Positions 24,882 to 37,009 are shown, counted from the first letter of the stretch. The stretch: DNA of 64,000 nt from Rhynchonema sp. JSB1_4 (GCA_030248065.1 JASAMV010005626.1:1-64000), one strand, 5' to 3'. Notes: generated from the letters alone by a model not told the origin. Made by a program: numbers and translations.

Positions 24882-27687
24882 ATGTCAAGTACGTTTCAGG
24901 AGCATTTGTTTTCGCTACTCTTTTTGTCTCGCTTTCGGCTTAACTTGTGCCCATTTTGCTTTTATTCCTTTGTAATTAACAAATTCATAAAATTTCAGGC
25001 ACACAACAGCAATCGCACCACGACTATAACTATGCAACGTTGAGAGATTACCAAAAGTTAAGACACCGACTTCGATTGGTAAGTTCCTTGGAACACGTGA
25101 TCGCCAACTAATTGTCAAGCTTGGACTGATTCTTTTGAAATCAATTCTTTAACTTTTTGTACAATAACTAGTTTAAAGCTACCTGAGTTTTCCATAATCA
25201 GCCCCCCCCCCCCGAATAGAGCCCTCCTAGGGCACTATTCGAAAACGTTCCCAATAGAGCCCCCGGAAGCTATTTCGGTAACATGTTTGAAACAAAAACG
25301 GCGGATTTCCCACCTTTTTCCGAATAGAGCCCTGGGGCTACAAGCTCAGTAGTGAGAAAGGTCGGTGTGAGCTTGAAACAGTGGGCGCGCTGAGCAAGCA
25401 GCAGACGCGCGTTTATCTGCGAAAGGTCAACTTTGACAATCTGCTGTGCAAGTGAAAATCTTTGTTTGCAATATTGTTTGTTTAAGGTAGTTGCACAAGC
25501 GTTTTAAACGACATTATGAATTTCGTAACCTTTATGGAGCCGTTTTGATTTCATGCTGTTATCAGTTAAAGGCAAACCAACCGTACTTTGACGTGGCTAC
25601 AGTAACCCGTGTGTTAAAGCGGACCTAGGTTGAATCCGGAAACCGGAATCCGGAAATATTTCCGGGAAACGCAGTATTTTTGCATGTAAATTTCTGCGTT
25701 TTCCTGAAATATTTCCGGAGTCCTGAAATGTTTTGTATTTTTGTACGCAAATCATGTCCTGTTTCCGGATTCCGGATTTAACCTAAGTTCGCCCTAAGAA
25801 TTCAGGGTGATACGGTATGGTCAAAGAGTGCAAAGCACGGCTGGTGCGACGTCAAATTTTTTGGCACCGCCGTCAATGAATGTTAAATTTCTCAGTAGCC
25901 TGACAGCGAAACATCAGGTTACTTACAAGTGTTCCTTCAAAACGTTTGTGCAACCACCTTAAAGAATAAATATTGGAAACAACGATTTACACTTGCACAC
26001 CAGACTGCGAAAGTTGACCTTTCGTTTAGAAACGCGCGTCTGCTGCTTGCTCAGCGTGCAATGTTTGAGGCTTACACCGAACTTTCTCACACCGAGCTGA
26101 CCACACTCAACTGACTTTAACACCGTTTCGAAAATATCACCCATGTACCGGACTGAACATCCTTATTCTCAGCCCTGAAAAGATGCTCAGTAGCATCCTC
26201 CTCACAGGTGCTAAGAAGCCCTTGAGCTGCATAATTAGGAAGAATACGGTATGCATGCAGCCATGTTTTGGTGCACTGAGTCAGATCGAACACCCACGTG
26301 ACCTTTCCAGGCCTATGAATACTTTTCACGGGGCTACTCGGTCGAAGAGGTGCGAAAAACGTTGATCGATGATCACGGAGTAAAATGGAGTCACGGTACC
26401 CTGGTTGCGGACAGACAGAAATACAAGGTCAGAGAAACCAGTTTGAAACGAGTTGTCAAACAAAACTTCTGGGCAAAAATTGGCACCGAATTCTGGAAAG
26501 AAAAAGGGCACTGCAGAATTTCTCCTTTCTCATTTGCGCAGCGCGATCATTGCAGCGCGACAGCAAAATGTTTCCTGCTCTGCGCGTGCTGGTTACCACT
26601 GGATATTTGAACAGTTGTCTTGAGAGAGAGATCGCGATAGAAGGCACGGGTTAGCTCAGGGTTTGGCCAAAGCCTAAGCCTAAGCTTAAGCCTAAGCCTG
26701 TGAAAAGAGAAATTTTGAAACTGTCCAAGCTTTTCCCAAAATGCGTTGCCACGCTTGGAATGGAACGATCGCGCTGCGAAAGAGACGCATTTATCAGCTG
26801 CCAGTTTGCCTCAGTGTGCGCAGGTAGAAATTTGGGCGCAGGGCGTATCCGGGAATGGATTTTGTTCCGGACGTTTTTTTGAAGTCCTTGTCGCATGCAC
26901 GGATTGGATCTCCAAGTCTGTTTGAGCTTCCGTGATGCCCAAAAACCGCAGTTTCCGTGCGCAGGTTGAAAGGGGATTGGAAGTAGGAAACTTCCCGTTC
27001 GTATCATTTATAGAACAACGAAATGCTAAGTGAAATCTACCGATCGCGGCTGTTTGCGAGTGAGGAGGTGCTGATCAACAAACTACGACATGCAGATTTG
27101 GCGGCCAAGACCGCCCAGCCGGGTACGCTACTACGTACCCTAAAACGCTTTAATCTGCCTTACGCCTGGTTCAGGCGACACATCAGGGTCGACAAAAATG
27201 TAAGTTCTTTAGTCATTTGGTTCTTGGCATTTTAACCAATAAAATGACAATTACAAGAACTTCAAAAAATATTCAGAAGAACAAACAAACAAGTACAATT
27301 CCAAAACTCCGCAATAGAAGCACTGACGGCCTTTGCAGTGCCAACACCATCGTTCAAACGTTACGAGTCCTCTTAACGAGTGACGATCTGAAGGAAGTGA
27401 GTCAGCTTTCCTATTTTTTGGTTTTGCTAGAGCTGCACCCAAGGCCAAGTCCGTTCTCAATCGATGTGGTGTAATGATCAACCTCAAAAAAGAGTATCGT
27501 GTTGCAGCTCCGAGCACCAAACATCAACAGCACGCAATACAAATTCGGTAAAGAGCTCGCCCGGCTGATGACATGCGATAAAGGGTGCACCCATAATCTT
27601 CTGCAAATATTGGATAAAATGACCTCAGGTTTCTTTCTTTCATGTTCTTTTCGTGATCTTGAGAACAGAAAACAAACAGCCAAGTGA
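24882..27687 (+). CDS. unknown 229-aa protein with HTH-like segment, six exons, copy 1
   Basis: Exons: 24882-24888, 24999-25078, 26311-26427, 27014-27199, 27277-27396, 27508-27687. Phases join (690 nt) with good donors (gtacgt, gtaagt, gtcaga, gtaagt, gtgagt) and acceptors (tttcag, ttccag, attcag, ttgcag). Exon 3 encodes YFSRGYSVEEVRKTLIDDHG...SHGTL, a helix-turn-helix-like pattern as in DNA-binding parts of transposase-type proteins. Exons 2 and 4 are rich in Arg/Leu (YQKLRHRLRL; LLRTLKRFNLPYAWFRRH). Exon 6 carries CDKGCTHNLLQILDKM and then a hydrophobic/basic tail that might be intron read-through. No signal peptide. It is likely nuclear by inference. In the second copy every exon stays open, with silent changes in exon 2 (tta aga to cta cgg), so selection for coding is likely. 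Confidence 0.68.
25355..26145. mobile_element. composite foldback in intron 2
   Basis: The outer arms, at about 25355-25480 and 25930-26145, mirror each other (gctgagcaagcagcagacgc versus gcgtctgctgcttgctcagc). The right end finishes with ccgtttcgaaaatatcaccc, the terminus of the 1005-1233 family. Nested inside, at about 25620-25795, is a second foldback with ttgaatccggaaaccggaat and mirrored attccgg modules. Confidence 0.6.
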
Positions 27688-27764
27688 GGTGATGCCGCGA
27701 TATGGGTGCCAAACGACACGATACGGAAATTTCAGGAAAACGCGATACGATATGGTCTGGGTGG

Positions 27765-28040
27765 TCGGGCGACTGGACAAAGCACGTCTGGGCAAGACCA
27801 CTTTGACAAAGTGAAAAAGAGCAGAGCCAAAAGAGCACATCACCTATTTTGTTCCAATGGCTTAGGCTCAGGCTGATTTTGGTATCAGGCTCATGTTTAG
27901 GCTCAGGCTTTAGGCTTAGGTTTATTTTCGTGTTTGGGCTTAGGCCTACTCGTTTTTAGGTTGTGCTCTTTTGGACTCTGCTCTTTTTCACTTCCTCAAA
28001 GTGGTCTTGCCCAATACGGCTTTGCTCAATTGCTCGTCCG
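27765..28040. mobile_element. MITE with gagcaattgagcaaag-type ends, copy 2 of family
   Basis: Mirrored modules gggcaagaccactttga...gtgaaaaagagcagag...ccaaaagagcac face their reverse complements at 27.96-28.03 kb. The core is ggcttaggctcagg repeats. Same family as 21585-21875. The end of the upstream gene lies about 80 bp before it. Confidence 0.7.
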
Positions 28041-28044
28041 CCGT

Positions 28045-28830
28045 GGGCTAATATCGCGATAACGCATGTCGCGATAGGTTTTTGGCACATAGTATCGCAA
28101 TATTAAGTCGATAACACCTTACGACATGCGTTTTGAAACATAAAAACAAACCTGAACATCGTTCTAAGTTGTACCAAACCATGCATGAGACACAAATGAC
28201 CTGGTGAGAACACCTGAGAGGGCACGGAACACTCGTGCAGTAACCCTCTATCTTGTGAATTGATCGTGACGTGTCGTGACAATCCACTTTTTACTATATA
28301 ATGGTATTCACCTCATTGTCCATGACCAGTTTAGCACGAAGTGGCAGTTGCATTGAATAATAAGCCCATAAACCGAACGTGAATACCAAGATTTCACGCT
28401 CTGAATAACATAACGTCAATCATGTCAATTTTTTCACTTCAGCTGATTTTGTGCCATCCTCATCTCATTTACCTTGGTACCTCAAATTTTGTTCACTATA
28501 GTGGAAGGCGTTTCAGTACTTGAACCACTTGACCTTCAAGTCGTTCACCACACGGAATGGAGAAATGTTCACTGCATAGTCGCTTATGACACGTGAAAAT
28601 TTCGGGACATGACAAGTCGTTCACTACGTTTCTAGAGAAATTCACTACACGGAGGTTCACAATATAGGCGGCAGATATTTGCCGAAAATTTTGCTACAAT
28701 CCGGTGGCGGTTCTTTCTGCCACTTATTTGCTTTCAGTTCTTTGATTCTGTTGCGATGAAAAGATGCCTGCCCAAAAATAATATCCTGATTTTTCATCAC
28801 CGTTTTTGTCTGGAGCTTGCATCCATTTCT
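28045..28830. other. no gene recognised; ATATCGCGATA-type repeat remains
   Basis: 28.04-28.13 kb contains ctaatatcgcgataacgcat and cgcaatattaagtcgataac; similar sequence occurs at 35.46-35.61 kb. It is probably a worn MITE. 28.3-28.8 kb shows nothing supported. Confidence 0.35.
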
Positions 28831-28831
28831 G

Positions 28832-29732
28832 ACTAGGATTAAAGTGCCCTCGGGCAGCTGTATCTTGTTACGCATACCAAAAGCCCTAAAGTTCTGATGC
28901 TACAAAGGGGATAAACAAGTAAATTACTGTTTTTCTGATGCTATAATGGGTTAAAACTAGAGTGACCAGACTAGATGCAGCAAGAACTTCAAGATACAGG
29001 CGCCGCGGGCGGGGCGGGAGGCTAGACAATTTTTAAAGGCTTTTCGACGTGACACTGCCAAATAAACATCATGCAACTACCACAGTCAGTTTTAGCTTGA
29101 AATTTTTGTGACTAGTTTTGCCGAACTTTTTTTGTCAGCGCAGTTTGGAGTCTCAGTGCTCTTTAACTTGCGACCGCGTCCAGACCAGTTCTCGCGCTCG
29201 TTGCAATATTTTGCACTAGCGCTGGGTCGCCTTACAGTGGCGCTGGAAGTCGGTCTTAGAGCTCCTTCGTTGGTTAGCCGAAGTTGCAATAGAACCTGGG
29301 CTTGTCAATTGATTGAAAGGGCGGGACGAGTTGCTCGGGACTGAGATGTACCAAGTCAGATACTGCATCACGCTGGAACATGGGTAGATTGTCGAGACGG
29401 ACTTGTTTTGGGATTGATTTGATCGTGACCGAAATGAAAAAACTGAGCTGGTCGGGACTGAGATGCTGGGATTTAGCTAATACTACTAACAGCGTGTCCT
29501 TAAATGTTTATTGCACAGTGTCAGGTCGAAAAGATTGTCTAGCCTCCCGCCCCGCCCGCGGCGCCTGTATCTTGAAGTTCTTGCTGCATCTAGTCTGGTC
29601 ACTCTAGTTTTAACCCATTATAGCATCAGAAAAACAGTAATTTACTTGTTTATCCCCTTTGTAGCATCAGAACTTTAGGGCTTTTGGTATGCGTAACAAG
29701 ATACAGCTGCCCGAGGGCACTTTAATCCTAGT
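28832..29732. mobile_element. palindromic element with 220-bp arms
   Basis: Left arm 28832-29057 and right arm 29515-29732 are reverse complements with few differences (actaggattaaagtgccct ... against its mirror). They include a very GC-rich core (gcgccgcgggcggggcggga). The spacer of about 460 bp contains no gene. The left end coincides with the end of block C. Confidence 0.8.
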
Positions 29733-29778
29733 TTTAGCCCTTTTTATTGCCACAGGCTAGATTGTTCGGGGGCATACT

Positions 29779-30190
29779 GAAGCCGAGACTCCTCCGGCAT
29801 CGCGTTGCGATCCCGTCGGCGTGACTGGATATTCATCGGATTATGGAAGCCATAAATCCCCCGTCATCGCGTTGCGATCCCGTCAGAGTGACTTTATATT
29901 CATCGGTTAATGGAACCAACACTCCTCCGTCATCGCTTTGCGATCCCGTCGGTGTGATTGGATATTCATCGGTTGATCGAAGCCAACACTGCTCCGTCAT
30001 CGCTTTGCGATCCCGTCGGTGTGACTGAATATTCAATGGTTTATGGAAGCCAGCACTCGTCCATCATCGCTTTGCGGTCCCGTCAGTGCGACTGGAGATT
30101 CGTCGATTTATGGAAGCCAGCACTCCTCCGTCATCGCTTTGCGATCCCGTCGGTGTGATTGGACGTTCATCGTTTTTTTGAAGCCAGCAC
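29779..30190 (+). repeat. 66-67 bp tandem repeat, six units
   Basis: Units start gaagcc at 29779, 29846, 29979, 30046, 30113 and 30180, with a variant at 29912. The core is catcgctttgcgatcccgtc. Three more units of the same repeat occur at 31205-31360. Confidence 0.9.
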
Positions 30191-30450
30191 TTTTTATTTT
30201 AGCACAATTCACATCTCGGTTACTAGCGAGTGACCGAAAAGAATTGGTAGAATTTTAGTACCATTCACTTCGGTTACGCGTGAGTGAGCGGCCGAAAAGT
30301 GTTGGTAGAATTTTAGTACCATTCACACTGCTCTTGAGTAACCGGAAAGCATTTTGAGAATTTTAGCACCATTCACAGTTGGGTACACTCGTGAGCAACC
30401 GAAAAGTATTGGTGGAATTTTAGCACCATTCACGCTTTGGTTACCACGAA
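30190..30450 (+). repeat. 57-60 bp tandem repeat (agcaccattcac)
   Basis: About four and a half units of agyaccattcac...gagtgaccgaaaag...ggtagaatttt. It abuts the previous array directly. Units also recur at 31.37-31.48 kb, and a longer relative fills 32.5-33.2 kb. Confidence 0.8.
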
Positions 30451-32520
30451 AAGTAGGTTGTAACTTTATCTCAACCAGACACAAGTATGCCGCCAATACT
30501 GAATGAGTGAATGACACCAAAATTCTTACTGTAGTTTTCGGAGGCTGACCAGCTATTGAACTACGTGCTTGCAGTGCCGAGTCGCGACGTCGAATTTTCA
30601 AATTAGGCCAGGCCGGGCTTGAGTTTTGGCCAATCGGGTCGGGACGGGCCGAGGTTTTCCGGCTCGATCCTAATCCCTGTTGCTCAGTTTTTTGCGCAGA
30701 ACAAAACTGAGAGCGATTTCCACTACCTCGCACTGAAAGTAAAATAAAAACCAAAAACGAAACCCGTTTCTGACCTCTTCTCGGCAGCCACGTCTTTTTC
30801 AGAGCCCGCTCTTCTTGAGCATCGTTGTTGTTGTTGTTGATCGGTCGTTGATTTGCCATCTGGTTAAATAATATTGCTGAATGGTGATTATGTTGTTGAA
30901 CAACAGAAACAAACATCGACCCCCTCCAAAAAATACCCCCCAATCACCCCCGTTATTTGTAAGTAACTGAACAGTGAGATATATCGTGCCGGGCCGAGGT
31001 TGCTAATCCCCCACCCGAATGGACAAAAAACTTCAGCCAATTTTAGTCCGCCCCCCCTCCGCCCAGTATCCTTTCATTGCCACAAAAATGAAGAACAAAC
31101 CCAAGCTAAACCGGCCCGGCCCAAACTTTCCGCAGACTCCCCGGCCGGGCCCGGCCCGATCCGAACCAAGTAGGGAGAGAGTTGACCCCCTCATCGGTTT
31201 CATCGGTTTATTGAAGCCAGTACTCCTCCGTGATCGCGTTGCGATCCCGTCGGCGTGACTAGATATTCATCGGTTTATTGAGCCCATAACTCCTCCGTCA
31301 TCGCGTTCCTATCCCGACGTCGTGACTTGATATTCATCGGCTTATTGAAACCAGCACTTTTAGCTATTTTAGCACCGTTCACACCCCGGTTACTAATAAG
31401 AGACCGAAACGAAATTGGTAGAATTTTGGCACCATTCGCACTTTGGTTACCAGTGAGTGACCGAAAAGTAGGTTGTGATTCCTGTTCTCAAGCAGACACA
31501 GGTATTCCGCCTATACCTAAAGAATTCCTCTAAATTTCATTCCAGATTGACGAAAAAGTTTAAACTTTTCTCACAGGCCTCGAAGATGAAACACTTGAAC
31601 ATCGTGATGTAACTGAGGTCGATTGGCTGCTGTTCATGCCGGTTCTAGACAAAGCGATCATGAGTCAATCGCCATCCAGCAAGCAACGCCATGGACTAAT
31701 TTTGCACGAACTATGAGAGAACAGATAAAGCTGTGAATTGTAAAATCTTTCACCTTTACTCTTTATTGATAGTTAGGTAATCAGATGAGATAATGATAAT
31801 TCTCAAAGTTTGTCTTTTTTAGTTTTGGAGTACTTTGTTCGCGTAATCCACGTAATATTTTTATAAAATTCTTACTACAGTGTTTGGCAGCCGATCAGCT
31901 AACGATGTGTTAAGAGCACCTAAAATCTTACTGTAGTTTTCGACAGTTGATCAGCTAACAAACTGTGAATGACATCAAAATTCTCACGTAGTTTTTGGAA
32001 GCTGATCAGCTACTTTTGCCACCCACCGGCTAATGTCTAGTAAAAAAACAGAAAACTATCGCCGCCACGAACTGCTCAGCATAGATTAGGATTAGTCGGG
32101 CCGGAACCTCTGGCCGGGCAGGGATTTCCGATTTTTGACTCGTGCCGGATGGAAATTCGGACGGTCGGGCCAGGCCGGGCTGGATTTGCCATAAATAACT
32201 ATACTCTAAAAATGTTTCCTTTTTATTAGCATTGCTTGACCATTTTTACCTTTAACCGTGAAATCCAGACAGGGACCTGGCCTCGGTTTCCTGTCCGAAT
32301 CTAATCTCTGCTGCTCAGTTTTTAGCGCAGAACAAAACCAAGAACGAAACTCTAGCAAAATCAAAAAATAAAAACAAACCCCCGTTTGTGGCCTGTGCTC
32401 AGTTTCTATTTCGGTCACTTGTGAGTAACTGAACAGTGACATACAGTTTCTATTTCGGTTGTTGTTGCTCACAATTTTGCTCAATCGTAATTGTTCTTAA
32501 CAAATTAGCTTTGTTCTTAG
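30450..32520. repeat. mosaic of decayed repeats
   Basis: Contains ccggcccggccc-type GC runs (30.59-30.66, 31.13-31.16, 32.10-32.18 kb), further 67-bp units at 31205-31360, and ctttcattgccacaaaaatga modules like those at 33.2-34.3 kb. At 30.78-30.85 kb the minus strand has a weak relative of the exon at 34317-34427. No intact gene seen. Confidence 0.5.
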
Positions 32521-33210
32521 CTTTGGCACCAGTCGCATCACCCTTCGGTCACTTGTGAGAAACTGAATAGTGAGATATAGCTTTGGCACCACTTACATCA
32601 CCCTTCGGTCACTTGTGAGTAACTGAACAGTCAGATACAGTTTTCACACCACTCAATCACACTTCGGTCACTTGTGAGTGACTGAACAGTCAGATACAGT
32701 TTTGACACCACTCAATCACACTTCGGTCACTTGTGAGTAACGAACGGTGAGATATAGCTTTGGCACCACTTACATCACCCTTCGGTCACTTGTGAGTAAC
32801 TGAACAGTCAGATACAGTTTTGGCACCACTCGATCACACTTCGGTCACTTGTGAGTTACTGAACAGTCAGATATAGTTTTGGTACCATTCACGTGACACT
32901 TCGGTCACTTGTGAGTAACTGAACAGCCAGATACAGTTTTGGCACCATTCAATCACACTTCGGTCACTTGTGAGTAACTGAACAGTCAGATATAGTTTTG
33001 GCACCATTCAATCACACTTCGGTCACTTGTGAGTAACTGAACAGTCAGATATAGTTTTGGTACCATTCAGATGACACTTCGGTCATTTGTGAGTGACTGA
33101 ACAGTCAGATATAGCTTTGGTACCATTCACATGACACTTCGGTCACTTGTGAGTAACTGAACAGTCAGATGCAGTTTTGGCACCACTCGATCACCCTTCA
33201 GTCACTTGTC
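32520..33210 (+). repeat. about 61-bp tandem repeat, about 11 units
   Basis: Each unit holds cttcggtcacttgtgagtaa, then ctgaacagtcagatayagtt and ttggcaccattcaatcac. Units are highly alike, which implies recent expansion. gagtaactgaacagt is part of a near-inverted pair with cggtcacttgtgag. Confidence 0.92.
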
Positions 33211-33218
33211 CTGATGGA

Positions 33219-34260
33219 CAAAAAAATGTCTACCAACTTTACTCGCCCCCCCCCCGCCCAAAATCCCTTCCTTGCCACAAAAATGAGGATTAAAAGATTT
33301 CTTGCCATATGAAAAACAACTCCAAGCCCCCAAAACAGAGCCCCGCCCCCAAAAACAGCGCCCTCCAAAAATATAGCCTTCTCACCCCCATCCCCAAAAC
33401 AGAGCCCCAACCACCCCCAAACAGAGCCACCAAAACCCCCCGAATCGACAAAAAAGTTCAAATAAATTTTACTCCCCCCCCCCGCCCAAAATCCTTTCCT
33501 TGCCACATAAATTAAAAACAACCCCAACCCCCCATAACAACAGAGCCCCCCCCCCCCAAAAAAAAACAAAGCCCCTCCAAAAATATAGCCTTCTCACACC
33601 CACCCCGGTACATTAGGTAGGTTGATTGCAGGCCTTTCTGGTGGTACAGTAAGTTGATTGCACGCCTAGGCAGCCACACCACTATAATATAAAAATAGCG
33701 TTCGCCCAAAATCCTTTCCGGGCCAAAAAAATTAAAAACAACCCCAAGCCCCCAAAAAACAGTGCCCCCTCCAAAAATATAGCCTTCCCACCCCAACCCC
33801 CCAAAACGAAGCCTCAACCCCCCCCCCAAACCCCCTCCCGAATGGACAAAAAAATTCAATTCCAATTCCATTTCAAATCCAATTTTCATCCGCCCCCCTT
33901 TCCTTGCCATATGAAAAACAACCGCAAGCCCCCCAAAACAGAGCCCCGCCCCCAAAAACGGAGCCCAATCCAAAAATATAGCCTCCTCACCCCTACCCCC
34001 GGGGCCCCCGTCCCGGCCAAGTAGACAGAGAATTGAGCTCCCAAAATAAAACTCAGGCAAGCCGGGCCGGGCCAACCTGAAGCCAAAACGGGCCAGACCG
34101 GGCCTACATAGAGGCATCCACCGGGCCGGGGCTGCCAAAAAAACTGAGCCCCTCCTAAAATATAGCCTTCCCACCCCCCAAACAGAGCCCCCCCCAAACA
34201 GCCCCAACACCCCCCCCCCTGAAAAAACAGACCCCCCTCCAAATCTTAAACGGCCCCTGG
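33219..34260. repeat. C/A-rich repeat mosaic
   Basis: About four imperfect modules of roughly 150-230 bp. Each runs ggacaaaaaaattcaa, long C run, aaaatcctttccttgccaca, aaaacaaccccaagccccc, aacagagccccgccccc, aaaatatagccttctcaccc. The long open frames on the minus strand are Gly-rich artefacts of C-richness. Alternate spellings suggest old tandem copies rather than read error. Confidence 0.6.
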
Positions 34261-34316
34261 CGCACCAGACTTTCCTTGCCACAAAAACGAAAAACAAAAC
34301 AAAATGAAACACTGAC

Positions 34317-34427
34317 CTTTTTGCCATGTTTCTTGTGAGCGTCTGTCATCAGACCACGCCCCTTTCGGAAATCCCTCTTCTTGGCATTCTGATGATGGTG
34401 TTGTTGTCGTCGTTGCAGATTTTGTTG
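34317..34427 (-). CDS. candidate internal exon of a basic protein
   Basis: 37 codons in phase 0 between a gctag acceptor and a gtcagt donor. The peptide is Gln/His-rich at its start and then strongly basic: AKKRDFRKGRGLMTDAHKKH. Family not recognised. A weak relative lies at 30.78-30.85 kb. Neighbouring exons were not found; low-complexity DNA surrounds it. Confidence 0.35.
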
Positions 34428-34659
34428 CTAGCGAATCTGAAAAAAATGAAGTCGTAGGGTAATAAACCAGTAAATACCAGTGCAAACCCAATACCAATTA
34501 TCAATATACGCTTAATTTCAGGCAAAAAAACCGAAAAACAGACGCACATTTGCCTTGCCCCACGGCCAACAATAAAAAACAACAACAAATAAAAGAAAAA
34601 ATTGACCTTGTCGTCTAAAAAACACACACGCACCCATTCACGTGACCAACACGTGAATG

Positions 34660-34800
34660 AGACACGTCACCGCGGCAACAACCAATCACCGCAGCGAACG
34701 GCTGATTGCTCATTGGCTGACTCCGCCCACAGCGCGAAACACGCTGGGAAGAAAATTTCGAAATCTTTCGAAAACTTTCGGACGACCGTACGAACGATAG
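34660..34800. promoter_or_regulatory. probable promoter with CCAAT boxes
   Basis: Within 60 bp there are caaccaatcaccg, the inverted box ctcattggctga and a GC box-like ctccgcccac. They lie 120-260 bp upstream of the first ATG of the plus-strand gene at 34922. The symmetrical boxes would also suit a bidirectional promoter. Confidence 0.5.
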
Positions 34801-34921
34801 AAGCAAAAAATAAAAAATCGGGCTCCATAGGGCGGTACAAAATGACAAGAGCTTCAAATTGATATGCGACTCAGCCGGATTCATTCAGCTTCCTGGGAGG
34901 AGATAGTGTTTGGCAGAAAAT

Positions 34922-36936
34922 ATGTCGCCGCCGGACACCGCTTTTTTCAGGTGTCTGAAAAACCACTTTCTGCTGCACGGATTGCACCCAAATTCTCAGC
35001 GTTTTGTACAGACTGAACCAGCTCTAGAAAGCAATCAAAAAAATCTTCGAAAACAAAACACACGCCTTCACGCCAGCACCTCCGATTTAACATGTCAGGT
35101 ATAGGGAAAAATCGGTTTTTCCAGCCTGCTGATGTTTCACGCACATGTCAATATTTCTTTTTGCCAAAAGCTTTACCTACATCAAGGTGCCTTTCATATA
35201 CATATAAGACCAACAGCCAGTCTCAACTCCTTGCACTCAACTTTTCTAATAACAAGATACACACAACGCTAACGCGTTGTCTGAGATGGGAACGGAAACA
35301 AACGTTAAACAGGGTAAAATTTGACCAAATTATGACCGGTCCTAACAGGTGTGAACTAACCTTCAATATTGTAGTTGTGGATGAATGAAAATTTACTCAA
35401 GTGTGATTCTATTTCAACAGATGTGTTTCCATTCCTCAAACTACTTGTCGCTCACGTAGACCAAAAAGACCATAATATCGCTTTAAAAAGCATGATGATA
35501 TGTGTCGAATCACTTGAGACATAATATCACGATATATGGACGATACGAGCCGCGATACGATTCGATGTGCGTATCGTATTGTATCGCGAACTGACCATAT
35601 CGCGGCATCCCGACAGCCAAGTCTGAGCGTGGCTTGTTGACCGCGTGCCTGTGTGTGTGCTCTGAGTGCAACTTAGAGCAGGACAGCAGAGTGAAGAGCC
35701 TGTGAACGCCTTTTCTTCACTCAAACCTCAGTACAGTCTCAAAATTTGTTACCTGTCCAGCATTAGCAGATGAACCACAAGAACAAAGCTGAGTGTTTCC
35801 AATGCTTTTCTAATTGTGCGGTTTCCCCTTCAGCGTCCTACTCCAAGACCCATAAAAAATTCGGCCTTGATGTGCGACATTTAATGAGCGATATCATCAG
35901 CGTTCTTCCGAAACCGATACAGGACAAATTCCTCACCGAGGTCAGTTCTCATCGCTGTCACCATAGGTAGGTGCCATAATGTGGTTGCCATTTTGGCTTC
36001 GGAACAAGTGCACGCAAGACACGGGATCACAATTTACAGAACCAGCGTGTTTGTGATCACTGTCAGGAAAAAATGGCTCATGAAAGTAAAAACAAGAACA
36101 AAAATGACCAGACGGAAAAGAAATCAATCTACCAGAGCTTACTACTTAAAGCCCCGGGGGCTCTTAGCGGAAATTGGTGGAAAATGGGCCCTCCGAGCAA
36201 AAATAAAATTCCAATTTAAGCCCCCAGGAGGCTTTAAGTGGAGACGTTTCCACTTACAGCGCTCGTGGCTTTAAGCGGAAAACAGGGTGTTTTCAGCATT
36301 GTTTAGTGGGGTCCCATAGAGCCGTATTTTGACATTCTGATAAGATATTTGAACACCTGCTTATCTTCATCAAAACGTGCTAAAACAACAGAAAAGATGG
36401 TCAATGCAGCCCGGCCCAAGGTCCTCTGTGCTCATTCAAGAAACTGTGTATTGCAGGTTGAGTGGCATTATGAGTGCGACGCTCAACAGTGCGGCAACAG
36501 CGAGACCTGGCTGACTTACGAGTTCACAGTACCACAACAACACATTCAACATGGAGAGTCACTATCCCAATCGATCAGAATTGAGGCCAGCAGTGATGAC
36601 AGAGTTTGTCGTCTATGCGAAGGAGCGGTCGTCTTCGAGTCCAGGATTAAGTCATTTCCACAATATCTGATCGGGCAAGCACCAGCGGGCGACACCATAA
36701 ACACGGAATCAATCGAATCCAACGAATTTAATCTCGCGAACTATCATTATGATGTATTGGTACTTATGCTTGAGCAGAAAGCTCCCAAATATAGTCATAT
36801 GTTAATGTTGTGTGCCATGGAAGGCGAATCAACGTATCTAGCAATAGATGATCAACGCAAACAACCGCAAGTGATTAAACAAGAAGAGTTGTTCTTCGTG
36901 GGAGATATCGTAGGTATCGCAGCCAAACTGCGATAG
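34922..36936 (+). CDS. multi-exon protein, C-terminus possibly ubiquitin-protease-like
   Basis: Probable exons: 34922-35098, 35770-35940 and one starting 36067 (phase 0 joins), then a long last exon ending at 36936. The last exon opens near 36380 (MVNAARPKVLCAHSRNC...) or after the ttgcag acceptor at 36456. The join between exons 3 and 4 is unclear because an inverted element lies there (36.14-36.28 kb). The protein has Cys clusters (ECFQCFSNC; YECDAQQCG; RVCRLCEG), then FPQYLIGQ, then a long domain ending LAIDDQ...EELFFVGDIV. The C..C, FPQYLI and DD spacing recalls the finger and His-box regions of USP-type deubiquitinases. The expected GHY is SHM here, so activity is doubtful. Family call is an inference. 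Confidence 0.45.
36140..36285. mobile_element. short inverted element (aagccccgggggctctta)
   Basis: ttaaagccccgggggctctt and cgtggctttaagcggaaaac flank mirrored ttaagcccccaggaggcttt. Similar gggggct/taagcgga modules occur near 0.24, 0.56 and 10.64 kb. It interrupts the gene 34922-36936 after exon 3. Confidence 0.5.
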
Positions 36937-37009
36937 ACCACGCTCGGTGGGCTCCGGTGTGATACTAGTTTCTTAGTTTCTTCAAAAGACAATCTAACTT
37001 TTTTGTGTT

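Larger units (their letters stand above)
24501..28832. repeat. segmental duplication block C, copy 1
   Basis: Matches 51342-57727. The second copy is longer because two elements were inserted in it (52464-53107 and about 53262-54673). The right edge coincides with the left end of the palindrome at 28832. Confidence 0.95.

Noticed and set aside
30323..30943. 206-codon minus-strand frame
   Set aside because: Crosses two tandem-repeat families and GC runs; only a small part (30.78-30.85 kb) resembles a known exon.
33198..34349. Long Gly-rich open frames on the minus strand (up to 271 codons)
   Set aside because: They come from runs of C on the plus strand, are low complexity, and break at homopolymers.
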